A DNA stretch of 64,000 bases from Rhodococcus yunnanensis NBRC 103083 (GCF_001895005.1 NZ_BCXH01000001.1:124001-188000); one strand, 5' to 3'; shown: positions 1 to 9,898, counted from the stretch's first letter. The notes: generated from the letters alone by a model not told the origin. Made by a program: numbers and translations.

Positions 1-1140
1 GGATCGACCAGTGGACTGATGCTCACTTTCGGTGTCTTCGCAGTCGGATTTCTTGCTCGTCCGGTCGGCGCTGTGGTGTTCGGGTACTTCGGTGACAAGT
101 ACGGCAGGCGAAGCGTACTGATCTGGTCGATCGTCCTGATGGCGGTGTGTACGGTTCTGATCGGACTGTTGCCGACCTACCGCGATATCGGTGTGGCCGC
201 GCCGCTGCTCTTGACACTCATCAGAATCGGCCAGGGAATGTCGACTGCGGGTGAGACTGCCGGATCGGCGACATTCATCGTAGAACATGCTCCGAAGGAC
301 AAACGAGGACTTCTCGGTAGCTTCCAGCAGGTCAGTTCCGGTGCCGGATTCCTGCTGGCAAGTCTGGTGAGCATCGCGCTCTCGCTGGCCTTCACCGACG
401 CCCAGATCGAATCTTGGGCATGGCGCTTGCCGTTCCTTCTCGGCGCCGTCACCGGACTCGTTGCTCTGTACATCCGCATCGGCGTACCCGAGTCCCCAGA
501 ATTCGATCGAGGTAACACGACGGGCGTGGATCGCCCGAATCCGCTCAAGGTGCTGGCTGCGACATCGTTGCTCGCGACGGTCAGGTCGGTGTTCCTGATC
601 AGTCTGCTCGTGATCGGGTACTACATGTTCCTGACCTACGTTCCGACATTTCTGCGGAAAGTCGTCGGCGTGGCGACATTCCATGCGCAGCTGTCGAATC
701 TGGTCTGTCTCGGTGTGTTCGTTCTGTGCATTCCGTTCTTCGGACGGCTGTCCGACCGCGTCGGTCGTCGCCCGGTGCTGATGACAGCGGCGATCGGATT
801 CATGGTGGGATCGGTGCCGCTGATCGCATTGCTGGCAACCGGCTCGCTCCCGGCCGTGTACGGAGGACAGATCGTCATTGCTGTGCTTCTGGCTGCCGTC
901 GCGGGTGTCATGCCCGCGACCCTTGCCGAGATGTTCCCGACGAACGTGCGGTTCTCCGCCATGTCCATCGGGTGGAATTTCTCGAACACACTGTTCGGCG
1001 GTACCGCGCCTCTCCTGGCGACGCTTCTCATCTCGTCGACGGGAATCGATTTTGCGCCGGCCTTCCTTGGCGTCGTCGCGGCAGTGTTGTGCTTGGTGAT
1101 CGTCGTCCCGATGAAGGAAACACACAAAGCTGCGCTGTAG
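1..1140 (+). CDS. MFS transporter, metabolite:H+ symporter (MHS) type, 5'-truncated by the window edge
   Basis: Inner-membrane secondary transporter, probably a proton-coupled importer of a small organic acid. The frame is open from base 1, so the true start lies upstream and the first membrane segment or part of it is missing; the first internal ATG is at 19. Visible hallmarks are the MFS loop 2-3 motif (GYFGDKYGRR, near codons 27-36), the MHS-like RIGQG and GETAGSATFIVEH segment, and the second-half counterpart GRLSDRVGRRP, followed by more hydrophobic helices up to LCLVIVVPM. About 379 codons are present; full MHS proteins are usually about 430 residues. Its stop codon lies inside a 16-bp tandem repeat. 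Substrate unknown; neighbouring oxidoreductases suggest it feeds a catabolic route (inference). Confidence 0.85.
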   Translation, partial: GSTSGLMLTFGVFAVGFLARPVGAVVFGYFGDKYGRRSVLIWSIVLMAVCTVLIGLLPTYRDIGVAAPLLLTLIRIGQGMSTAGETAGSATFIVEHAPKDKRGLLGSFQQVSSGAGFLLASLVSIALSLAFTDAQIESWAWRLPFLLGAVTGLVALYIRIGVPESPEFDRGNTTGVDRPNPLKVLAATSLLATVRSVFLISLLVIGYYMFLTYVPTFLRKVVGVATFHAQLSNLVCLGVFVLCIPFFGRLSDRVGRRPVLMTAAIGFMVGSVPLIALLATGSLPAVYGGQIVIAVLLAAVAGVMPATLAEMFPTNVRFSAMSIGWNFSNTLFGGTAPLLATLLISSTGIDFAPAFLGVVAAVLCLVIVVPMKETHKAAL

Positions 1141-1183
1141 TCAAGCTGCGCTGTAGTCAAGCTGCGCTGTAGTCAAGCTGCGC
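1127..1183. repeat. 16-bp tandem repeat, about 3.5 copies, spanning the MFS stop codon
   Basis: The unit aagctgcgctgtagtc repeats from 1127 with a partial last copy ending near 1183. The TAG of the first copy (1138-1140) is the stop codon of the MFS gene, so each full repeat adds another in-phase-looking TAG-containing unit to the 3' end. It sits in the gap before the FMN reductase gene. Confidence 0.9.
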
Positions 1184-1212
1184 CCGCACGCATACCCATG
1201 AGGAGAAGAAAG

Positions 1213-1782
1213 ATGGCCACACCATACGTTCTCGGAATCGGCGGATCGACGCGTCTCGGATCCTCCACCGAGCTGGTTGTACGTGGGGTTCTGGCGCATG
1301 CGTCCGATTCCGGCTGCCAGACAGAGATGTTCGCGGGACCCGATCTGGTGTTGGCGCCGTACGAACCAGGCAGAGAACTGGATCCAGCGGCGGCGAAGTT
1401 GGTCGCTGCGTTTCGACGAGCCGACGCCATCGTGATCGGATCACCGGGATATCACGGATCCATCTCCGGGTTGGTGAAAAACGCTCTCGACTACACGGAA
1501 GCACTGCGAACGGACGAGAGAGTCTATTTCGACGGGTTGGCTGTCGGGTGTGTCGCGACCGCATTCGGATGGCAGGGCGCCGTCAACACGCTGTCCACCC
1601 TTCGGCAGATCACGCATGCCCTTCGCGGCTGGCCCACACCTCTCGGCATCGCACTCAACACCTCTGACAAGTCTCTGTTCGAAGGGGGCCAGGTCGTCGA
1701 TGCTGCTGTCCTGGAATCGATGTCGATGATGGCAGACCAGCTGAAGACCTTCGCGCAACGGAGACAATTGCAGCAGGCTTGA
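1213..1782 (+). CDS. NADPH-dependent FMN reductase family protein (flavodoxin-like)
   Basis: Predicted 189-residue cytoplasmic flavoprotein that would reduce FMN with NAD(P)H and could supply reduced flavin to flavin-dependent monooxygenases. The N-terminus VLGIGGSTRLGSSTE is the phosphate-binding loop of this family (GS.R.gS), and IGSPGYHGSISGLVKNALDY is its second conserved flavin-binding segment, near residues 75-95. The ATG at 1213 is preferred over the one at 1198 because gaggagaa lies just upstream of it. It follows the MFS gene by about 70 bp on the same strand, so co-transcription is possible. Quinone reductase or chromate reductase activity are alternatives. Confidence 0.85.
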   Translation: MATPYVLGIGGSTRLGSSTELVVRGVLAHASDSGCQTEMFAGPDLVLAPYEPGRELDPAAAKLVAAFRRADAIVIGSPGYHGSISGLVKNALDYTEALRTDERVYFDGLAVGCVATAFGWQGAVNTLSTLRQITHALRGWPTPLGIALNTSDKSLFEGGQVVDAAVLESMSMMADQLKTFAQRRQLQQA

Positions 1783-1848
1783 CACCGAAGTGTTCCGCGC
1801 AGGCGACGAGCGTCGCCTGCGCGGAATTCCGCTCACGCGGACTTCTCG

Positions 1849-2979
1849 TCAGACGGTCGACGTCGAACTCTCCAACGGCGAGGCCTGCTTGCTACGCGTT
1901 GCACCGGGGTTGTTGGACAGGCCGTGGTGCAGCTCCGGACGTCGTAATTCCTTGTACGCAGCGATGATCGGACTCAGTTCGGTGGGACTGCTTCCGTGCA
2001 TGATGACGCCGTCGACCCCGAGATCGAACTGGCGATCCACGAGTTCGGCGCATGTCTGCGCCGTGCCCACTGCGGCCGCACTCAGCCACTCGGCAGGAAT
2101 CAAAGTCTGAATGTGCCGCAGTTGGTCAGGGGTGGCAATCGTGTCGATCGCACCGCGAATGGAGCGAACCGTGTCGTCGGCTCTGAATCGTTCGAGAACA
2201 CTCGGGTCCCACCCGTTGGTCTTGACCATGAGATCGCCGTACCCCTGCAGGTATCCGGACAGGCGACCGACCGTCTTCATCAACACGGCGTCCTCGGGCA
2301 GATCGCTGAGCACCGTGGCGTAACACGACCAGATCCGAACCTCCGAAGGGTCACGACCGATCCTCTCGCACTCGTCGCGTACGGTCTTGACGCACTTGGC
2401 CGTCGTTTCGTCGCTGAAGAACGTATGGAGCACGATCGCGTCGAAAGCCCGTGCGGCGAGCTTCAGCGTCTGAGGCCCGAAGGCCGTGATCAGCAGGGGG
2501 GTCTTCCATTTGGGCTTGGGCTGGATGAGCAGCCTGGGCCAGGTTCCCGCTGGACCGTCGTGATCGAGGACCGGTTCACCGTCGAGTACGCGCCGTGCAA
2601 CGCCTGCGAAATCTTCGAGTTGTGCAGTGGTCGGAGGCTCCAGTCCGAGTCCACGCAGACTGGAGACGATCCCTCGTCCGATTCCGAGTGTGTAGCGCCC
2701 ATGTGTCAGCGCTTGCATCGTGGTCGCGTGCGCTGCGGTGACGGTGGGGGCACGGAAGTTTTGATTGGTGACCCCGGTGGCGATTCCGAGTGTCGTCGAT
2801 ACGGCCCCGAGTGCCCCGCTGATGGTTGCAGCTTCCTTCAAATTCAGGCGTTCCGAAACGAATGCGCTCCCGATTCCGAGAGCCTCGGCGACACGGGCCT
2901 CCTCGATCAGGTCTCTGGGTTCGGTAGCGCCGCCGGCCAGAGCGTAGAAACCGATCTCGGGTAGAGACAACTGCTCCAT
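1849..2979 (-). CDS. LLM-class F420-dependent oxidoreductase
   Basis: Luciferase-like monooxygenase-fold protein of 376 residues, probably using F420 (or FMN) to reduce or oxidise an organic substrate in the cytoplasm. Supporting segments are EIGFYALAGG at the N-terminus, EARVAEALGIGSAFVSERL (first helix-strand unit), TLGIATGVTNQNFRAPTV, HGRYTLGIGRGI, and PLLITAFGPQTLKLAARAFDAIVLHTFF near the middle, all typical of the TIM-barrel LLM family. The ATG at 2979 is chosen over 3006 because aaagga precedes it by seven bases. It is convergent with the FMN reductase gene and divergent from the kinase-like gene at 3268. Precise substrate unknown. Confidence 0.85.
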   Translation of the reverse strand: MEQLSLPEIGFYALAGGATEPRDLIEEARVAEALGIGSAFVSERLNLKEAATISGALGAVSTTLGIATGVTNQNFRAPTVTAAHATTMQALTHGRYTLGIGRGIVSSLRGLGLEPPTTAQLEDFAGVARRVLDGEPVLDHDGPAGTWPRLLIQPKPKWKTPLLITAFGPQTLKLAARAFDAIVLHTFFSDETTAKCVKTVRDECERIGRDPSEVRIWSCYATVLSDLPEDAVLMKTVGRLSGYLQGYGDLMVKTNGWDPSVLERFRADDTVRSIRGAIDTIATPDQLRHIQTLIPAEWLSAAAVGTAQTCAELVDRQFDLGVDGVIMHGSSPTELSPIIAAYKELRRPELHHGLSNNPGATRSKQASPLESSTSTV

Positions 2980-3267
2980 GTTCAAATCCTTTGCGAGCTC
3001 ATTCATTTCGACGGCACGACCGGCAATGACGTTGCGGCGGTGCGCAGCGCATCCAATGCCGGCCTCGATGGGTTCCAGGGTGTTCGGTTGTATAGATTAC
3101 GATGATACTCTAGAAGCGACAATGATCACATCTCCGGTGGCAAGGGTCCGAAGTGGTGACTGGTATGGCCAGTCAACGTGGCCGAATGCTACTCGAGTCT
3201 GTCGGGATGCAACGGCGACCGGTTCGGTCGGCGGGGAGTCTCACCACCACGAATCGAGTATCAGTAC

Positions 3268-4323
3268 ATGAGAATCACAGATGTCGACACCCAGTGGCTC
3301 GAGCGCAGCCTCGATCTCGAGTCCGGCAGCGTTTCGAACCTCAGCTATGAAGGGGTTGGTGCTGGGCAGGTTGCTGATACATATCGAATCTCGTTCGATC
3401 GAGATGGTGTCCGCGCGGACTCGTTGGTCCTGAAAATCACGTCACGTGACGAATCCAGCTCCTCGACCGGTCGGAGCGAGCAGAACTACCTACGGGAAGT
3501 TCGCTTTTATCAGGATCTGATGGAGTCGGTCAAGGTGCGCTCTCCTCGTTGCTTCCATGCGGAGATCACCGACGATGCAACAGAGTTCGCATTGTTGCTC
3601 GAGGATCTCTCGCCCTGCACCATCGGGGATCAGCTCGTGGGTTGCACCATTGCCGAGGCCGAGCTCGTAGTCGATGAAGCCGTCAAGTTGCACGCGCCGG
3701 TATGGGGTGCGCCCCAGCTGAAAGAATTGCCTTGGCTCCCCACGGTTCGCAGCTTCGGCGCAGCCGAGTTGGCGTACTGGCCCAAGGTGATGGACCGAGT
3801 TCGGGCACGCTTCGACGGCGAGATCGACGAGGAACTGCTGAAGGTGGGCGACGTCTTCTATCAGAACGCGGCAGGCTATCTCGAGCTTCAGCGGCGGGCG
3901 CCGTGGACACTGCAGCACGGTGACTTTCGCCCCGACAACCTACTTTTCGGCGCCAACGCTGGATCGGTGCCCGTCGCAGTGCTCGACTGGCAGACCGTGC
4001 AACGCGGTCCAGGTGTACTCGATCTTTCGTTCTTCATCAGCGGCGCATTGACCACAGAGCTACGGCGAGCTCATGAACGGGAACTGGTAGCGCGCTATCA
4101 CGACGGGCTTCGTGCGCTCGGCGTGCTCGACTACTCCTTGGACGATTGCTGGCGGGACTACGTGAGGTTCTCGTTCCAGGGGTACTTCGTCGGGGTCGGG
4201 GCGGCAATGTCCGTCAAGCAAACCGCCCGAGGCGATCAGGTTTTCGCTTCGATGATTCGCCGAGCCGGTCAGCACATTCTCGACCTCGATGCGCTCTCCG
4301 AGCTGAGCGCTGTTCGAGCGTAG
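3268..4323 (+). CDS. Aminoglycoside phosphotransferase/ecdysteroid-kinase-like phosphotransferase
   Basis: Protein-kinase-fold small-molecule kinase of 351 residues. The catalytic loop LQHGDFRPDNLLFG (near residue 225) and the metal-binding LDWQTVQRGPGVLDLSFF match the APH family HGD....N and D.. motifs; LVLKIT is the likely ATP-binding lysine strand. Related actinobacterial proteins phosphorylate unknown metabolites and are common in catabolic clusters; antibiotic resistance is less likely given the EcKL-like layout. The ATG at 3268 gives the usual N-terminus (MRITDVDTQWLE); the frame stays open upstream to 3178 but that part looks like leader. A strong hairpin follows the stop. Acceptor substrate unknown. 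Confidence 0.75.
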   Translation: MRITDVDTQWLERSLDLESGSVSNLSYEGVGAGQVADTYRISFDRDGVRADSLVLKITSRDESSSSTGRSEQNYLREVRFYQDLMESVKVRSPRCFHAEITDDATEFALLLEDLSPCTIGDQLVGCTIAEAELVVDEAVKLHAPVWGAPQLKELPWLPTVRSFGAAELAYWPKVMDRVRARFDGEIDEELLKVGDVFYQNAAGYLELQRRAPWTLQHGDFRPDNLLFGANAGSVPVAVLDWQTVQRGPGVLDLSFFISGALTTELRRAHERELVARYHDGLRALGVLDYSLDDCWRDYVRFSFQGYFVGVGAAMSVKQTARGDQVFASMIRRAGQHILDLDALSELSAVRA

Positions 4324-4340
4324 GTAACTGCTGTACGTAG

Positions 4341-4376
4341 TTGTCCCCGGCCAGGAGTCGTCTTGGCCGGGGACAA
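4341..4376. terminator. Bidirectional hairpin terminator
   Basis: Perfect 13-bp stem (4341-4353 with 4364-4376, core ttgtccccggcca) and a 10-base loop between the convergent kinase-like gene and nitronate monooxygenase gene. It is long enough to serve both strands. Confidence 0.85.
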
Positions 4377-4428
4377 ATCTATGTATACCTGTTCGACGGC
4401 GCAGAATTGCCTGCGCGATCGTGGCGTA

Positions 4429-5522
<1,094 letters not shown>

Positions 5523-5577
5523 TGCGACCGGATCAACGGTTTTCATCGTCGCTGGGGCGGGCAAAAAAATAAACCGT

Positions 5578-5593
5578 CGAATTGGCCAATTCG
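5578..5593. promoter_or_regulatory. Perfect 16-bp palindrome CGAATTGGCCAATTCG
   Basis: Uninterrupted palindrome with no coding role, between the two copies of the shared motif. Flanking AACCGT and GGTT extend the symmetry with a one-base slip. Candidate operator; the binding protein is unknown. Confidence 0.5.
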
Positions 5594-5617
5594 GTTGCAA
5601 CTTGTGCTGAACCATCT

Positions 5618-5631
5618 ATCATTTAGATGAT
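5618..5631. promoter_or_regulatory. Shared operator-like motif, copy 2 (ATCAT-TTAG-ATGAT)
   Basis: Perfect 5-bp arms, centre TTAG, followed by T to give ATGATT. It lies about 197 bp upstream of the BVMO start and 109 bp from copy 1, so the two sites could also bind cooperatively. Confidence 0.6.
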
Positions 5632-5753
5632 TCTCATCGAGCCTGGTACACGATCCTCTTCGATGCTCAGGGTCCGCGGCGTATCGATCGTCCCCGAACT
5701 TGCACACCGGGCATGCGAGTTCGGTTCCAGGTCGATCGCATTCGACGCTGTAA

Positions 5754-5783
5754 CGGTTGCCCCGGACCGAACCGGGGCAACCG
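5754..5783 (+). promoter_or_regulatory. GC-rich hairpin in the BVMO leader
   Basis: Twelve-base perfect stem (CGGTTGCCCCGG at 5754-5765 with its complement at 5772-5783) and a 6-base loop, ending 44 bases before the BVMO start. No T-run follows, so it is not a classical terminator; an mRNA-stabilising or attenuating leader structure is possible. Confidence 0.5.
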
Positions 5784-5827
5784 CAGAGCGCATTGCTTGA
5801 TAGACACGACAGAAGCGAGAGTGGTAC

Positions 5828-7624
5828 ATGACCATCACCGAAACCGAGTTCGACGGTTACACGCTGGAGGGCTTGCGCGAGAAGTACAAACACGAACGAG
5901 ATCGCCGGATTCGCAGTGACGGCTTGGGGCAATACCGCGCCACGAAAGGCGAGTTCGGCTATTACGCCAAAGATCCGTACACCGAGCAAGTCGAGCGCGA
6001 GCCCAAGACCGATTCGGTGGAGGTGCTGGTCGTCGGAGGCGGGTTCGGTGGGCTCGTAGTCGCGGCGCACCTGAGAAAAGCGGGTATCGAGTCGATCCGT
6101 ATGTTGGACGAGGCGGGCGACTTCGGCGGCACGTGGTACTGGAACAGGTACCCCGGAATCCACTGTGATATCGAGTCGTACTCCTACATGCCGTTGCTCG
6201 AGGATGTCGGAACCGTTCCCAGCATGCGATACGCGCCGGGGGAGGAGATCCGCCAGCACGCCATGGGCATTGCAAAGAAGTTCGATCTCTATCGGGAGGC
6301 TCTGTTCCACACCCGAGTCACCGAGCTCACATGGGACGAGAAGGAGGAGAACTGGCTGGTCAGCACCGATCGTGGCGATCGAATGCGAGCCCGATTCGTT
6401 CTCACTTCCTCGGGGACGCTCACGCAGCCGAAGTTGCCAGGAATCCCCGGCATCGAGAACTTCAAGGGCCACACCTTTCACACGAGTAGGTGGGACTACG
6501 GTTACACGGGCGGCGACCAGTTCGGCGGGCTCACCGGGCTCGCCGACAAGAAGGTCGCGGTTGTCGGCACTGGTGCGACCGGTATCCAGGTCATCCCGTT
6601 CGTCGGTCGGGACGCGCAGCAACTGTTGGTCTTCCAGCGCACTCCATCGACCGTGGATGTCCGCGGTCAGCGACCGACAGATCCTGAATGGGCTGCGTCG
6701 CTGAAGCCAGGTTGGCAGAAGGAGCGGATGGACAACTTCCTCGCGGTGGTGTCAGGTGAACCGGTCGAGGTCGATATGACTGCTGACGGGTGGACCTCCA
6801 CAGCGGAGCTACAGAGGAAAGTTGTCACGGGACGGATCGACTCGGCGCTTCCGACGGATGAGCGGGAGCGAATCGAAGAAATCGTCGACGCCACGAAGAT
6901 GGCCGGGATCCGCGCCCGCATCGATGAGGTCGTGACCGATCCGGAGACGGCAGAGAAGCTCAAGCCGTGGTACCGCTACATGTGCAAGCGGCCTACCTTC
7001 AGCGATCTGTATCTCCAAACGTACAACCGCGACAACGTCACTCTCGTGGATACGGCGGATCACGGTGGGATCACCCGCATGACCGAGAACGCAATCGTCG
7101 TCGGCGACACCGAATACGAAGTCGATTGCGTCATTTTCGCAACCGGTTTCTTCAGTGGCGTCTCCGGAGTGATGTCAGGCGATCTGCCGGTGCACGGACG
7201 CGACGGAAAGGTGCTGTTGGAATCGTGGGCATACGGGCCACGTACCTTGCACGGATTCATGTCGCACGGGTTTCCCAACCAGTTCCACCTCGGTCCCGTG
7301 CAGAATGCCAACTCCGTCAACTTCACTCATATCTTGCAGGACCAGGCAGAACACCTTGCTGCCGTCATCGCGAAGGCCCGCGAACTGGGTGTCCGCGTTC
7401 TGGAGCCGACTGCAGATGCCGAGGCCAGATGGGTCGAGACCATTCAGACGAGTGCACACGACTCCTCGGTGTTCTTCAACGAGTGCACACCGGGTTACTA
7501 CAACCAGGAGGGCATGCCGATTCCGTTGAAGGTGACATACGACCCGGGTCCCTTCGCATTCCGGCGGGTGCTCAGTGAATGGCGAGAAAATGGTCTGGCA
7601 GAAGTGTTGGGCCCTATTTCGTAA
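5828..7624 (+). CDS. Baeyer-Villiger monooxygenase, long type I form
   Basis: FAD- and NADPH-dependent enzyme of 598 residues that would insert oxygen next to a ketone to give an ester or lactone. First Rossmann motif VVGGGFGG (68-75), the type I BVMO fingerprint F.G...H...W as FKGHTFHTSRW (212-222), and the NADPH-binding VVGTGATG (245-252) are all present, as is GGTWYWNRYPG (100-110). The roughly 60-residue N-terminal extension before the FAD motif resembles large-ring or aryl ketone BVMOs of about 600 residues. It is monocistronic: 400-bp regulated leader upstream, and a 15-bp stem terminator directly after the stop. Likely converts a cyclic ketone into the lactone hydrolysed by nearby SMP-30 or esterase proteins (inference). 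Confidence 0.93.
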   Translation: MTITETEFDGYTLEGLREKYKHERDRRIRSDGLGQYRATKGEFGYYAKDPYTEQVEREPKTDSVEVLVVGGGFGGLVVAAHLRKAGIESIRMLDEAGDFGGTWYWNRYPGIHCDIESYSYMPLLEDVGTVPSMRYAPGEEIRQHAMGIAKKFDLYREALFHTRVTELTWDEKEENWLVSTDRGDRMRARFVLTSSGTLTQPKLPGIPGIENFKGHTFHTSRWDYGYTGGDQFGGLTGLADKKVAVVGTGATGIQVIPFVGRDAQQLLVFQRTPSTVDVRGQRPTDPEWAASLKPGWQKERMDNFLAVVSGEPVEVDMTADGWTSTAELQRKVVTGRIDSALPTDERERIEEIVDATKMAGIRARIDEVVTDPETAEKLKPWYRYMCKRPTFSDLYLQTYNRDNVTLVDTADHGGITRMTENAIVVGDTEYEVDCVIFATGFFSGVSGVMSGDLPVHGRDGKVLLESWAYGPRTLHGFMSHGFPNQFHLGPVQNANSVNFTHILQDQAEHLAAVIAKARELGVRVLEPTADAEARWVETIQTSAHDSSVFFNECTPGYYNQEGMPIPLKVTYDPGPFAFRRVLSEWRENGLAEVLGPIS

Positions 7625-7650
7625 TTCTCACAACAGATCGGCCGAGTTCG

Positions 7651-7685
7651 AATCGAGCGAGTGCGCACTGCGCACTCGCTCGATT
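7651..7685 (+). terminator. Hairpin terminator after BVMO
   Basis: Perfect 15-bp stem (7651-7665 with 7671-7685) and 5-base loop, 27 bases after the BVMO stop. Unusually long and GC-rich. Confidence 0.85.
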
Positions 7686-7757
7686 CGTTGTTGTCTCGAT
7701 TCGTTGTTGTGACGCCATTGTTTCGGTCGGGCCGGATCGGCGCCACAACGCACGAAA

Positions 7758-7785
7758 CGGCCCTGCACTCGTCAGTGCAGGGCCG
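7758..7785 (-). terminator. Hairpin terminator after SMP-30 gene
   Basis: Perfect 12-bp stem (cggccctgcact at 7758-7769 with 7774-7785) and 4-base loop, between convergent genes. With the hairpin at 7651 it gives one terminator per strand. Confidence 0.8.
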
Positions 7786-7846
7786 AAGGCGATATGCGAA
7801 ACCGATTGTCCAGGTTGGAATTCGGAGAAACCGACCGCAGCCGAGA

Positions 7847-8764
7847 TCAGGGTTGGTAGTTCAACCGATGACCGGGCCATGGCCACTGCGCGGCGTAGAG
7901 TGTCCCGCGCCCACCGGAGGTGATGTAGATGGTGTTTCCATCGGGTCCGCCGAACGCCGCGCATGTGACCGAGGGGTCCGTCAACGGCACGGGGAGAAAC
8001 CCGAGTTCGGTTCCCTCGGGGCTGATTACGCGAATCCCGCCACCGAGGAGGTCGGCGACGGCGATGTTGCCTGCGCCGTCGACAGCGAGGCCATCCCAGA
8101 ACCAGGCGTCTTCCTTGCCTATTTCAGCATGGTGAAACAGGTCGGGTAGGTCGACGAGCTTGCCAGGTCCGACAACTTCGAATGCACGCAGCCGACCCGT
8201 GAACGTCTCGGACGAGTACAGGCGCGTGCCATCCGGTGACAAGCCGAGGCCGTTGGGGGTGACGATGTTGGACGTGGCGACCTGAATCGTCTTTGCCAGG
8301 GGATCGAAGTAGTACACGGCTCCGTTGACGGTGTCGGCGATGTACGCGCTGCCGTGGGCATCGAAGACGATGTCGTTCAAGGACCTCAGGCGTTGACCGT
8401 CGCACTCGGTGAAGAGTTCTTCGTACTCGCCGGTGACCGTGTCCACCCGGTGGATGAATCCGCCCTCGTTGCCCTCAGCGATCGCGACAGGCCCTACGGT
8501 GCCCTCGCCGGTTTCGGCAAATGTGAAACCGCCACTGCTACCGACGTAGAGCGCGCCGTCAGGACCGAACGCAGCGCCGTTGGCTCCGCGTCCAATGGGC
8601 GCAACTACAGTCCTGACTCCGTCCTGACTCACGCGCACCACCGCGCCACCGTTGACCTCGCAGACGAACACCGAACCATCGGGGCCGACGACAGGGCCCT
8701 CGGGAAAATTCAATTCCGTTGATATAGCCCGGATATCGGATGATTCGAACATCGGCACGCTCAT
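7847..8764 (-). CDS. SMP-30/gluconolactonase-like (LRE) beta-propeller hydrolase
   Basis: Six-bladed propeller lactonase-like protein of 305 residues. Seen: NFPEGPVV (metal-binding Glu of the family), RSLNDIVFDAHGSAYIADT (conserved Asn-Asp), TPNGLGLSPDGTRLYSSET, and DGLAVDGAGNIAVADL with the catalytic Asp region. Members hydrolyse sugar lactones, but in catabolic clusters they often open lactones made by BVMOs. No signal peptide, so cytoplasmic. A second member of the family lies at 37077. It shares a strand with the esterase gene upstream (about 180 bp gap), so lactone opening and ester cleavage may be coupled functions (inference). Confidence 0.85.
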   Translation of the reverse strand: MSVPMFESSDIRAISTELNFPEGPVVGPDGSVFVCEVNGGAVVRVSQDGVRTVVAPIGRGANGAAFGPDGALYVGSSGGFTFAETGEGTVGPVAIAEGNEGGFIHRVDTVTGEYEELFTECDGQRLRSLNDIVFDAHGSAYIADTVNGAVYYFDPLAKTIQVATSNIVTPNGLGLSPDGTRLYSSETFTGRLRAFEVVGPGKLVDLPDLFHHAEIGKEDAWFWDGLAVDGAGNIAVADLLGGGIRVISPEGTELGFLPVPLTDPSVTCAAFGGPDGNTIYITSGGRGTLYAAQWPWPGHRLNYQP

Positions 8765-8944
8765 TTCGTTGACTGTGGGCAGTTAGGCGCATGTGCTAAC
8801 TGAATCCAGGTGATCATTGAGATCTTTGACACACTTAGTGTGCCTTTACCGATCGCCCGCGTCAACAGGGATGTCTCCCAATCGGTGATACTTCTCGGTT
8901 TTCGCGGGCGGCACCCCGTGCTGGCGACTGTCGGGTGCGGCGAG

Positions 8945-9898
8945 CTACCGAGGGGGAATGCCGAACGCCCGGCGCAGAGCTGCGGTGAGATCGTCTTCCT
9001 GCCGCTTCGACACCGCCGCCTGCTGTACGAGAGTCGACCCGTGGAACGTTCCTGGATACAGCGCCAGCTCGGTCGGGACGTTCGCGTGAGCCAACCGCTG
9101 TGCGTAGTCGATGCCCTCGTCACGAAGCGGATCGAACTGGCACGCCGTGACGTACGCCGGAGGCAGTCCGGTCAGATCCGTCGCTCGGGCAGCTGCTGCG
9201 TACGGTGACACGGAGTCGGTTCCTCTGATCCCGGCGGCGCCCAGGTAAGAGTCCCAGCTGAACTCGGTGCCCTGCCTGGTCAGCATCGGTGTGTCGGTGT
9301 AGTCGCGCATCGAAGGAGTGTCGAGGCGATCGTCGAGCTGCGGAATGCCCAGGTACTGGAAGCACAGGGCAGGCCCGCCGCGATCACGGGCGATCAAGGC
9401 CACTGCTGCTGCCAGACCCCCACCTGCACTGCCTCCGCCGACCGCCAGACGCGTGACGTCGATACGCAGCTCGTCGGCAGACTTCGAAGCCCAGAGCAGA
9501 GCTGCATAACAGTCTTCGACCGGGGCAGGGAATGGATTCTCCGGTGCGAGTCTGTAGTCGACGGAAATGACAACTGCGCCAACCGTATCGGCAATTCTGC
9601 TGCAGTCGCCGTCGAACATCTGCACGTTGCCCGCGATGTAGGCGCCGCCGTGAATGTAGACAAGGCACGGAAGTACTCCGTCTGCATTGCGCGGGGTGTA
9701 GATACGGACGGGGACGTCCGGGGCCGAATCGGGTCCGAGCACCGTGATGTCGCGAATATCGATGTTGTCGTTCGCCGCGATCGACAACTGCGCGGTGATG
9801 CTGTCCTGCAGCTTGCGCAAGCCGACGTAGTCGGTGGGATCGTGCGACGGGATCATCGAAACCCATGGGGCGATCTCGGGGTCGATCGAATAAGTCAT
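8945..9898 (-). CDS. Alpha/beta hydrolase, HSL-type esterase/lipase
   Basis: Serine esterase of 317 residues of the hormone-sensitive lipase family. Seen: oxyanion motif IHGGAYIAGN (82-91), nucleophile elbow GGGSAGGGLA with Ser near 157, acid FDPLRDEG near 255-262 and catalytic His in PGTFHGS near 286. The start at 9898 has ggagcc upstream. Likely cleaves short-chain esters, plausibly those formed by BVMO action or acyl detoxification (inference). No signal peptide. It reads toward the SMP-30 gene; the 180-bp gap between them holds an ATCAT half-site at 8813 but no convincing full operator. Confidence 0.88.
   Translation of the reverse strand: MTYSIDPEIAPWVSMIPSHDPTDYVGLRKLQDSITAQLSIAANDNIDIRDITVLGPDSAPDVPVRIYTPRNADGVLPCLVYIHGGAYIAGNVQMFDGDCSRIADTVGAVVISVDYRLAPENPFPAPVEDCYAALLWASKSADELRIDVTRLAVGGGSAGGGLAAAVALIARDRGGPALCFQYLGIPQLDDRLDTPSMRDYTDTPMLTRQGTEFSWDSYLGAAGIRGTDSVSPYAAAARATDLTGLPPAYVTACQFDPLRDEGIDYAQRLAHANVPTELALYPGTFHGSTLVQQAAVSKRQEDDLTAALRRAFGIPPR

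Noticed and set aside
3093-3106. TATAGATTACGATGAT between the LLM and kinase-like genes as a further shared-motif copy
   Set aside because: Contains one ATGAT arm but no opposing arm at the right distance.
8813-8826. ATCAT-TGAG-ATCTT before the SMP-30 gene as a shared-motif copy
   Set aside because: Left arm only; right arm differs at three bases.
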